Source: JADHUC01 sp964623055
GTDB lineage: Bacteria > Planctomycetota > Planctomycetia > Pirellulales > Pirellulaceae
Direction of reading: 5' to 3'
Length of the DNA: 64,000 bases
Assembly (NCBI GenBank): GCA_964623055.1
Contig: CAZURK010000045.1
Location: 1 to 64,000, forward strand
Under the pieces are notes generated by a model, which was not told the DNA's origin, searched no databases, and saw nothing but the letters and a program-made list of their open reading frames with translations. Made by a program: the position numbers and the translations under genes. Shown here piece after piece: positions 1 to 7,251 of this stretch (positions are counted from its first letter, which is position 1; each line of letters opens with the position of its first letter).

Positions 1-2
1 GC

Positions 3-1598
3 GAATTGGTCTGGGAGTATATCAATCCCGTCACGCCGGACGGGCCAGTCAAGGTATTGCGCGACAGCCTTCCCATGACCAATGCCGTGTTTAGGGCTTA
101 CCGCTACCGGTCCGACCATCCGGCGCTGGCAGGCAAAGACCTGACACCCACAGGTACGATCACCGATCGTTGGGCCCAAGGGTTAGACCGCGATCTGGCC
201 CCGCAACGCAAACCGCCACGTGATCGCCCACTGGGGCAAGGCGGCAAAGGTGGCCGGCGAGGATCGGGCCAAGGCAGGGCGGATGGTCGTGGCCCGCGCG
301 ATCAGAGTCAAAGAAGACCAGGACCCGGCCCGGACCGCGAGAGCGGCAGACGCGAGCCGGGCGGGCAACGTCCCGGCGACCCTCCACGAGACGACGCGTC
401 TAAGCCTCGTCAAGACAATCGCCGGGGACCAGGGCGTGCTGAATCGGCGAGCGACTCGCGTCAGTCAACCGATGGCGTCACGGCGGCTGGTGCGACACTC
501 GTGGAGTTGGCTGACGGATTTCAGTTCACGGAAGGTCCGACACCTGACGCCCAAGGCAACGTCTATTTTACCGACCTGCGCGCCAACCAGATCCATCGGT
601 GGTCGACCGACGGCCGACTCTCCGTCTACCGCAACAACACGGGCGGAGCCAACGGCTTGTTCTTCGATCGCGACGGCAATCTGCTTGCCTGCGAAGGCGA
701 GCGTGGCCGGATCACCGCGACCGACGCGGAAGGCAACGTCACCGTGCTGGCCGATCAATACAACAACACACGATTGAACAAGACCAACGACCTGTGGATC
801 GACCCGAAAAGCGGTGTCTATTTTTCCGATCCGGCCTATGGCGGCGCGAAGGTTGTACAGGACGGCGAACACGCCTACTACATCACACCCGACCGCAGCC
901 GCGTTGCTCGGGTGATTGACGATATGGTCCGCCCCAACGGACTGATCGGTACTCGCGACGGCAGAACACTCTACGTCACCGATGCCGGATCGCGAGAAAC
1001 CTACCGCTATACCATCAACGACGACGGGACTCTGTCGAACAAGACTCTGTTTGTTTCCGTCGGCTCCGACGGCATGACCATGGATACCGAAGGCAATGTC
1101 TATCTCACGGAAGACGGCGTGCTGGTCTTTGACCCCGCGGGCAAATTGATCGAGCGGATTCCCGTCCCTAATCGTCCCACCAACGTCTGTTTCGCGGGCT
1201 CCGATCGAAAGACGCTGTTCATTACGGCCCGATCCTCCGTCTACTCGATCCACATGCGCGTTCAAGGTGTGGCTCCGTGGCCAGAGGATAAGCCGGGCCC
1301 TATTGCGGATCGCCCCGGCGACCAGCCTCGTCCTAAGCCCCGCGACGACATGAAACCAAGGCCCGACGGACGATCGTCGCGATCCGGAGGCCCGGGGCAA
1401 CGCTCCCCCGGCGGCGGTCAAGGACGTCCGCGTCATCCCGTCATCCTCGCGCTGGACGCGAACGGCGACGGCGAGATCTCGGCTGAAGAAATGGCCAATG
1501 GCGCCGAAGCGTTGAAGAAGCTTGACGCGGATGGCGACGGCAGACTAAGCCGCGAGGAATTACGCCCCGCCGACGCCGGCCGTAAGCCACGCAACTGA
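3..1598 (+). CDS. Arylsulfotransferase C-terminus fused to SMP-30/gluconolactonase-like propeller with EF-hands (5' partial)
   Basis: The frame is open to the left edge, so the start lies outside the window. The first ~55 residues (WEYINPV, then VFRAYRY and DLTP) look like the end of a planctomycete arylsulfotransferase (ASST-type) protein. A ~95-residue Arg/Gly/Pro-rich linker without any Met follows. Then comes an SMP-30/gluconolactonase/LRE-like six-bladed propeller from about residue 160 to 420 (FTEGPTPDAQGNVYFTD, NKTNDLWID, RPNGLIGTRDGRTLYVTD), normally a metal-dependent lactonase. A second low-complexity linker leads to two EF-hand loops near the C-terminus (DANGDGEISAEE and DADGDGRLSREE). 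The fusion is read directly from the sequence; whether both parts are active is unknown. The metallophosphoesterase gene begins 13 bases after the stop, suggesting one operon. An old frameshift joining two genes is the main alternative. Confidence 0.72.
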   Translation, partial: ELVWEYINPVTPDGPVKVLRDSLPMTNAVFRAYRYRSDHPALAGKDLTPTGTITDRWAQGLDRDLAPQRKPPRDRPLGQGGKGGRRGSGQGRADGRGPRDQSQRRPGPGPDRESGRREPGGQRPGDPPRDDASKPRQDNRRGPGRAESASDSRQSTDGVTAAGATLVELADGFQFTEGPTPDAQGNVYFTDLRANQIHRWSTDGRLSVYRNNTGGANGLFFDRDGNLLACEGERGRITATDAEGNVTVLADQYNNTRLNKTNDLWIDPKSGVYFSDPAYGGAKVVQDGEHAYYITPDRSRVARVIDDMVRPNGLIGTRDGRTLYVTDAGSRETYRYTINDDGTLSNKTLFVSVGSDGMTMDTEGNVYLTEDGVLVFDPAGKLIERIPVPNRPTNVCFAGSDRKTLFITARSSVYSIHMRVQGVAPWPEDKPGPIADRPGDQPRPKPRDDMKPRPDGRSSRSGGPGQRSPGGGQGRPRHPVILALDANGDGEISAEEMANGAEALKKLDADGDGRLSREELRPADAGRKPRN

Positions 1599-1611
1599 AA
1601 GGCAGATCGCA

Positions 1612-3189
1612 GTGAAAACGAATAGAGCTCCCGTATGTAGGATTGCCCTCTTACTGGCCGGCAGCACTTTGGTCCTTTCACAGGTTGCCCTTTCCCAGCA
1701 AGCCCAGCCTGACCGACGCAAAGGCGGCCGTCCACAAGCCGATTCACGGGTCGAGGGGCAAGATTCGGGACTGCGAAACCGTTTCAACCGCCGACGTGGT
1801 GGCCCGCGCCGTGGCCAAGTGGCAGACTCGAAGCGCGGCCCGGAACACATCGCTCAGACCGACGTACCGGACCACCTCGTGGACGTCATCCTGGGACGTC
1901 CGACGCGAGACGCCGTGACGCTGAGCGTGCTCGCGCACTCGGACATGCAAGGACAGGTCTTGTACGGCACCGAGAAGCATCAACTGGTGAGTCAGACCTC
2001 GTTGAGACGGTTCACGAAAGGCGAGCCCGCCGAATTGACCCTAAGCTCGCTTCAGCCCGACACGCAGTACTACTACCAGTTTTCCTGTCAAGTCGATGGC
2101 TCTTCCGGGATCGTCGAGGGTACATTCCATACTCAGCGTCCGCCAGGCACCAATTTTGTCTTCACGGTTCAAGCCGACTCGCACCTGGATCAAAACACCA
2201 GCCCCGAGTTGTACGCCAACACACTTCAAAATGCCCTTGCCGATGGACCCGATTTCCACGTCGACCTCGGCGACACGTTCATGACAGGCAAATATCGAGG
2301 CGATAACCCGGCGGAACTCTACCTTGCTCAGCGCTACTACTTCGGCCTCTTGTGCCGCTCCGCGCCGCTGTTTCTTGTGCTGGGCAACCATGACGGCGAG
2401 CCCGGTGGACGAGGCCGACCGCGCGGGGCCGCGGTATCCCTGCGCAAGAAGTTCTTCCCAAATCCCTATCCAGACGTTTTCTACACCGGAAACCGCCGCG
2501 AAGAAGAGAGCGTGGGGCTTCTGCAGAACTACTACGCGTGGCAATGGGGAGACGCCTTGTTCGTTGTCCTCGACCCGTTTTGGTACACAGCCCGCGAGCG
2601 ACGCGCGGGGAACGACTACTGGTATCGAACGCTTGGCGAAGAGCAATATCGTTGGCTTCGGGAAACGCTGGAGGAGAGTCGAGCCAGCTTCAAATTCGTC
2701 TTCATCCATCACTTGGTCGGAGGCGCCGACAGCAGCGGGCGAGGCGGCGCCGAGGCCGCGGAGTATTTCGAGTGGGGCGGAAACAGTTTGGACGGCCAAT
2801 ACGATTTCGACTCGAAACGCCCAGGCTGGGAAAAGCCGATCCACCAGCTACTCGTCGAGAACAACGTCTCGATCGTCTTCCACGGCCACGACCATTTCTT
2901 TGCCAAACAAGATGTGGACGGCATCGTCTACCAACTCGTACCTCAGCCGGCCCACAACCGCCACGGGAATTTGCGAACCGCCGCCGAATATGGTTACGTT
3001 CAAGGCAAGATTCTCGCCGGATCAGGCCATCTCCGCGTGGCTGTGACACCCGGTAAGGCCGCTGTGGAGTACGTCCTCTCAGTGCTTCAAGAAGACGAAA
3101 CGGTAGGACTCAAGAACGCGAACGTAGCGTACCCATACGCGATAGATGGTCGCAACATGGAAGTGCTGAAAGCTGATCCCTTACAGTGA
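1612..3189 (+). CDS. Secreted calcineurin-like metallophosphoesterase (purple acid phosphatase type)
   Basis: A 525-residue protein with a GTG start and a signal peptide (RIALLLAGSTLVLSQVALS). Residues ~80-175 look like the fibronectin-like N-terminal domain of purple acid phosphatases (LSSLQPDTQYYYQFS). The metallophosphoesterase domain shows the full set of metal ligands: D189-x-H191, D218 and GD at 220-221, GNHD at 258-261, HH at 366-367 and the GHDH motif at 425-428. The expected reaction is hydrolysis of a phosphate ester at a dinuclear metal site outside the cytoplasmic membrane; the substrate cannot be told from sequence. The gene follows the SMP-30 fusion gene after 13 bases on the same strand and is probably co-transcribed with it. 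Confidence 0.85.
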   Translation: MKTNRAPVCRIALLLAGSTLVLSQVALSQQAQPDRRKGGRPQADSRVEGQDSGLRNRFNRRRGGPRRGQVADSKRGPEHIAQTDVPDHLVDVILGRPTRDAVTLSVLAHSDMQGQVLYGTEKHQLVSQTSLRRFTKGEPAELTLSSLQPDTQYYYQFSCQVDGSSGIVEGTFHTQRPPGTNFVFTVQADSHLDQNTSPELYANTLQNALADGPDFHVDLGDTFMTGKYRGDNPAELYLAQRYYFGLLCRSAPLFLVLGNHDGEPGGRGRPRGAAVSLRKKFFPNPYPDVFYTGNRREEESVGLLQNYYAWQWGDALFVVLDPFWYTARERRAGNDYWYRTLGEEQYRWLRETLEESRASFKFVFIHHLVGGADSSGRGGAEAAEYFEWGGNSLDGQYDFDSKRPGWEKPIHQLLVENNVSIVFHGHDHFFAKQDVDGIVYQLVPQPAHNRHGNLRTAAEYGYVQGKILAGSGHLRVAVTPGKAAVEYVLSVLQEDETVGLKNANVAYPYAIDGRNMEVLKADPLQ

Positions 3190-3560
3190 CGAGTAGTAGT
3201 TGGCGGTCCTCTCCCTTGACTACTCTTCCGATTACGGCATGTCGCCATCGTGAAGCTGTGCACAACATCGAAGGACGGCGTTCGGCGTCGCCCGCCGATT
3301 GAATGTTCGGATTATGTCATGACTCATGAACTCGCGTTTCCACCTTTGTCGATCTCAAGCCGGTTCACTCCGCCAGGACGGTTGTGACGGCCACGACAAA
3401 GATCGACGCGTTGCGCGCCGGGGCTGAGTAGAGTTTGAGCCTCTCCACGAGTCTTTCCGGGCACAGATTCAGCCACTGCAGGGGACAGAACTAGCGTTTG
3501 TCTGCCAGGCTCTGCGGGTTGGCGACGATGACGTGCCGCAGACGGTCCGTCCCGATCTGA
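3190..3560. other. Intergenic region between convergent genes
   Basis: This 371-base gap separates the ends of two convergent genes. The only structure noticed is a 7-bp inverted repeat (GAGTAGT at 3191-3197 and ACTACTC at 3219-3225) just after the metallophosphoesterase stop. It could be a weak terminator, but no T-run follows. No RNA gene or protein-like frame was recognised. Confidence 0.4.
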
Positions 3561-5336
3561 CTAGTCGATCGGTTGCTGTTGCTTCGAGTGGAGCAGCTTC
3601 TTGGCGCATTCGGCGTCGAATTCCCGCTTCGCGGCAGGCTCGGACGTCGGCAACTGTCCGCCTGGCCCCGACCTCCAGAAGTTCAAATTCTGGGGATCGA
3701 CCAGACCGGGGTCGCTGAAGTGTGAATTGGTGTCCTGTCCGGTCGCTGTCTGCCACTCGTCCAGCGTCATCTGGACACCGGCCGAAGAGATAATGCGTGG
3801 CGACGTGCGTCCGAACCAGGTGTTTCTGTCGGAGGTCAACGTCGTCAGGAACAAGTCGGGGTCCTGATACGTCAGGTTCAGACACGGCTGCCGCTCCGTG
3901 CTCGAGACGATCACATTGTTGCGCAGCGTCCATTCCTTGATCTGGACGACGATATCCTTCTCTGTCCCGCCCCAGTTCCATGTCTTGATCGTACGGTCGC
4001 GCGCTCCCATGAGTCCGAGTTGGGACTTACGGTTGCCGTAGATCAGATTGTTCTCGAGCGTTATCCGGCTGGAGTTGGTTGAGGTGACGCCGTGGTCGTT
4101 GAAGGCCATGACGCTGTTGCGGATGGCGATGGGGCCTTGATTCGCCTCGATGAAAATGGCGGCCCGGTCATTCCCCACCCACCAGGCGCCGTCCACCACG
4201 ATGTCCGTGCAGTCGGTGTCGAACCAGAACCCAAGCGCGTGGTTGCCGATGGAGCGATTGCGCCGAAACATGGCATCGTGAACGACCAGGAACTTCGTGC
4301 CGCCGACCGACCACCCGTCGTATTCACCCCAGTCCCCGCGCCAGTTGTTGTAGGAGTTCTCGGTGTCCTCGAACAGCACGTTGTGCAGCCTGCACCCGGC
4401 CAACCCCGTTCCGCCATTGTTGTTCGAGACGACTCGACGCACGGTCAGGTCGCGGCAGGTATTGAAACCGTAGCCGCCGCAATTGTTCCATTCGAACCGG
4501 CAGTCTTCGATCAAAATGTTCCTGCTCGCCCCGCTGAACGCGCATGCGCTGCTCATGCCGAAGTAGCTGTTATCGTGACGGATGACCAAGCCGCGAACGA
4601 CGATGTTGATCTGTCGCTGCGCCACGAACAGGCGATCGCGAACGGGCACTTCCATCAACGCCGTTCGGGCGTCGAGCCCTTTGGGCAGCCATGCGATGAG
4701 CTTCTCTTCGTCTTCGGACACGTAATGCGTACCCTCGCGCAGATCCAACGGCGAGAGCACGAGCTTCAGGAGCCGGCCGTTGCAGTAAAGGGTCTCCCGG
4801 CGTAGCAGGATTGGGCGATAGAAGATGCCGCAGCGGATCCACACAGGGTCTTTGACTTGCTCGCGCGGACCCCATTTGTATGGCCAGTGATGCCAGTAGA
4901 GGTTCTCGGGGCCCTCGACCTTGTGCCACTCGGTGAAGACGTCAGAGCCGGTTACGACAGCCTTGCCGTCCTCGGTAGCTTCGAAGATGATCGGTGCATC
5001 GGACTGGTCTTTGCCGTGTTGGGGCAGGCGCACCGCATCGCGGTAAATGCCCGGAGCGATGAGAATCTTGGTGCCTGATCCCGCGCTGCGGTTGGCCAGT
5101 GCCAATGCGGCCCCGCGGCTGACGGATTTCAGGGGCAACGACTCGGTGCCGGGATTCGTATCGGACGCGCTCGGGTGGTTGACATTGACATGCAGGACCG
5201 CATCGACCTGATCCTCTGCCACGTTCGCGCCGGTGACCTGGGGTCTGTCGGAATTCTGTGCCTGTGCCTGGAGCGTGACGCACACCAGCGTAGCACAGAA
5301 AATGACGGACTTGCGAAGATCTCCCATACCGGACAT
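3561..5336 (-). CDS. Secreted right-handed parallel beta-helix protein
   Basis: The chosen ATG at 5336 gives about 591 residues and puts a signal peptide at the N-terminus (VIFCATLVCVTLQAQAQ); the longer open frame starts with TTG at 5399. The mature N-terminus has the 'NHPSASDTNPGTESLPLKS' opening typical of planctomycete beta-helix (DUF1565-like) proteins, where the first coil carries GTKILIAPGIYRD. Many later coils are Asn-rich (IEDCRFEWNNCGGYGF, NLIYGNRKSQ). Such proteins usually bind or cleave polysaccharides, as pectate lyases or polysaccharide epimerases do, but no lyase catalytic triad could be assigned. It is on the opposite strand to the phosphatase operon. The next minus-strand gene upstream ends about 110 bases before the start. 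Confidence 0.8.
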   Translation of the reverse strand: MSGMGDLRKSVIFCATLVCVTLQAQAQNSDRPQVTGANVAEDQVDAVLHVNVNHPSASDTNPGTESLPLKSVSRGAALALANRSAGSGTKILIAPGIYRDAVRLPQHGKDQSDAPIIFEATEDGKAVVTGSDVFTEWHKVEGPENLYWHHWPYKWGPREQVKDPVWIRCGIFYRPILLRRETLYCNGRLLKLVLSPLDLREGTHYVSEDEEKLIAWLPKGLDARTALMEVPVRDRLFVAQRQINIVVRGLVIRHDNSYFGMSSACAFSGASRNILIEDCRFEWNNCGGYGFNTCRDLTVRRVVSNNNGGTGLAGCRLHNVLFEDTENSYNNWRGDWGEYDGWSVGGTKFLVVHDAMFRRNRSIGNHALGFWFDTDCTDIVVDGAWWVGNDRAAIFIEANQGPIAIRNSVMAFNDHGVTSTNSSRITLENNLIYGNRKSQLGLMGARDRTIKTWNWGGTEKDIVVQIKEWTLRNNVIVSSTERQPCLNLTYQDPDLFLTTLTSDRNTWFGRTSPRIISSAGVQMTLDEWQTATGQDTNSHFSDPGLVDPQNLNFWRSGPGGQLPTSEPAAKREFDAECAKKLLHSKQQQPID

Positions 5337-5445
5337 TTCTATTTTCAGGGTTTGAAGGTTGGGACGACGAGAAAATACACGCCGTAGCCGGATTCGCAAG
5401 AATTCGGGCGATTTGCCGCTTCACCCGAACTCTGGGCGAGTTCGG

Positions 5446-6603
5446 CTACCGCAGACTTTCAACTTCTGATTTTCGAATCCTCACCATTTCAGAAGCCACG
5501 ACGTTTGACGCAAATGTGCTGACTGCTCCCGTGAGTTTACTGACGCGGTAAATCGCTGCCACATCGGCATGTCCGTGCGCGACCAGTAGCGCATCGCCGA
5601 CGTCGATCACGGGGCGGAGCCCCCACTTGGGCGGCGCGTCCGGGAAGACGCTCTGGGTGAGCTGGACCGAGCTGGGTGGAGCGAGCGGATTGACAATGGT
5701 GATTCCCCCCGGCGGATTCCCGTTCACCACCGCGATCTCCGTATCGGACAGGGCGACGATCCCGGTGCCGTTCCCGTGTCGGCTGATCCACCAGTCGATC
5801 TTCTGCGTTCGTTGCCCAATCCCTTCGATCTTCGCGGGGTCCAGCAGTTTGGTCAGTCCGACTGGGAGGCCGCCGATTCGGTATGACGTGATCTTGCCTT
5901 GAGTGCTGAGCCACAACGTGCCCGACGGCGTAATCGTGGCATCCCACAGTCCGAGGTCCAACACCGTGTCGCGCACGCCTTTCGGCAACGGACGACCGTC
6001 GACCAGCTTCCTGGCCGCTATGACGATCTCCGGTCTGCCGAAAAAATCGCTCAAAGGGATTGGTCGACGAAAGCTCCCCGTGGAGGGATCGAGAGAGATC
6101 ACATGCACCCAACGTCCACGGATGCGTCCTGCCGTCTCCGTCTCGACTGTCCATGGGCCGTCCGCGGCCTCTTCCCAAGGGATCGAATAAAGCACGTACG
6201 GGGAGTTGTCCCAATACTGGATCTTGTGGAGTTGTACGTCCTCGCCTTCGGGTGAGGTCACGTATTCCTCGTGTTCGGCTGTCGACGTGTAACAGCGCAG
6301 CCGGATACCGTCCTCGTCAGCAGCGCCGGCCCAAAGGCGGCCCCGGTCATCGGCCCCGATGTGCCAAGCTGCACCGAACGTGGTGACTTGCGTTCGGTCT
6401 CGGAAGAGTGAGAGGCATTCCTGTGTGAGGACGATGATGTCGCCGTTCGCGAACGGGACATCCGGCCGCTCCGCCGCGGTGGTTCCCTGCAGCCCGAGGA
6501 TGGCCGAAAAAACAGCCGCTCGGGCAAGAACTCCGTGTACTGTTTGTCGTGAGCGCATCAGATTTGCCACCGCGCCGAAGCAGGTGTATCCGTTGTATGG
6601 CAT
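5446..6603 (-). CDS. Secreted hypothetical protein, probably a beta-propeller
   Basis: 385 residues starting at ATG 6603, or 370 residues from the second Met at 6558, which lies nearer the signal peptide (VLARAAVFSAILGLQGTTAA). The body contains recurrent short motifs of the kind seen in NHL or SMP-30-like propellers, such as HIGADDRGRLWAGAADEDG, ITPSGTLWLSTQGKI and VALSDTEIAVVNG. No family was recognised with certainty and no catalytic residues can be named. It lies upstream of and on the same strand as the beta-helix gene, so the two may be co-transcribed. The intergenic region on its 5' side also carries the BlaI promoter for the opposite strand. Confidence 0.6.
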   Translation of the reverse strand: MPYNGYTCFGAVANLMRSRQTVHGVLARAAVFSAILGLQGTTAAERPDVPFANGDIIVLTQECLSLFRDRTQVTTFGAAWHIGADDRGRLWAGAADEDGIRLRCYTSTAEHEEYVTSPEGEDVQLHKIQYWDNSPYVLYSIPWEEAADGPWTVETETAGRIRGRWVHVISLDPSTGSFRRPIPLSDFFGRPEIVIAARKLVDGRPLPKGVRDTVLDLGLWDATITPSGTLWLSTQGKITSYRIGGLPVGLTKLLDPAKIEGIGQRTQKIDWWISRHGNGTGIVALSDTEIAVVNGNPPGGITIVNPLAPPSSVQLTQSVFPDAPPKWGLRPVIDVGDALLVAHGHADVAAIYRVSKLTGAVSTFASNVVASEMVRIRKSEVESLR

Positions 6604-6776
6604 CTGCTGAACCTACGCGACAGGCCCCTTCGTGTCAAAACTCTGCTCGGTTTTCCATCTATTTTGCGTGGTCATGACACGAGCCGAACTGCGTTCCTCG
6701 TCGCACTTCGCGCGTGCCCATTTCCGCCTACGCGTTCTTGCGGCCGCAAGAATTGCCAGAATCTCTGAGATAGCCC

Positions 6777-6805
6777 TTGACATGTGAGACGCTACGTCTT
6801 AGACT
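6777..6805 (+). promoter_or_regulatory. Sigma-70-like promoter of the blaI-blaR1 operon
   Basis: A perfect -35 box TTGACA (6777-6782) and a -10 box TAGACT (6800-6805) are separated by 17 bases. The ATG of the repressor gene lies about 34 bases further down, behind an AGGAG ribosome binding site at 6826-6830. Confidence 0.75.
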
Positions 6806-6826
6806 GCAATAAGACGAAACGTCTTA
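6785..6826. promoter_or_regulatory. Tandem operator palindromes for BlaI-type repressor
   Basis: Two 17-bp dyads share the half-site CGTCTTA. The first (6785-6801, TGAGACG-CTA-CGTCTTA, one mismatch) lies between the -35 and -10 boxes and overlaps the -10. The second (6810-6826, TAAGACG-AAA-CGTCTTA, perfect) covers the transcript start region up to the ribosome binding site. Their centres are 25 bp apart. BlaI/MecI/CopY repressors are known to bind such paired dyads as dimers and repress their own operon, so autoregulation is the natural reading. Confidence 0.75.
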
Positions 6827-6838
6827 GGAGTGCCGATT

Positions 6839-7237
6839 ATGCCACGCAAACGACAGGACGTTACCGACGCCGAATTGGCCGTCCTTCAACTGCTTTGGGA
6901 CCGCGAGCGGGCGACGGCTCGGCAACTGACCGACGTGCTCTATCCCGGTGGCTCGTTTTCCGATTATGCCACCGTCAAGAAGCTCCTCGCCCGGTTGGAG
7001 AAGAAGGGGCACGTGAGCCGCAACGCGCGTGACCGCGCTCACGTATTCGAAGCGAAAACCAGCCGCGACGACCTGTTGACGCAACGGCTGGGGGCAATGG
7101 CGGACGAACTCTGCAGCGGCTCGCGCACGCCGTTGCTCACGAGTCTCCTGAAGGCCATGCCGCTGAACGAACAAGAACTTCAAGAGCTTCATGAGTATCT
7201 CGATCAACTGACCCGATCCCGAGAAGAGCGGCGCTAG
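6839..7237 (+). CDS. blaI: BlaI/MecI/CopY family transcriptional repressor
   Basis: A 132-residue protein of the penicillinase repressor family (PF03965). The N-terminal winged helix is clear: TDAELAVLQLLWDRERATARQL, then the recognition region FSDYATVKKLLARLEKKGHV. A short C-terminal dimerisation helix follows (LNEQELQELHEYLDQL). ATG at 6839 was chosen over GTG at 6830 because AGGAG at 6826-6830 is correctly spaced from it. The M56 peptidase gene starts 14 bases after the stop. In this family the membrane peptidase triggers cleavage or release of the repressor; the inducing signal here is unlikely to be a beta-lactam, because the partner lacks a penicillin-binding sensor domain. Confidence 0.9.
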   Translation: MPRKRQDVTDAELAVLQLLWDRERATARQLTDVLYPGGSFSDYATVKKLLARLEKKGHVSRNARDRAHVFEAKTSRDDLLTQRLGAMADELCSGSRTPLLTSLLKAMPLNEQELQELHEYLDQLTRSREERR

Positions 7238-7251
7238 AAGGAGCATGACTC

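Noticed and set aside
465..1436. 323-codon minus-strand frame opposite the SMP-30 domain
   Set aside because: It is a shadow of a strongly protein-like plus-strand gene; its own translation has no recognisable domain.
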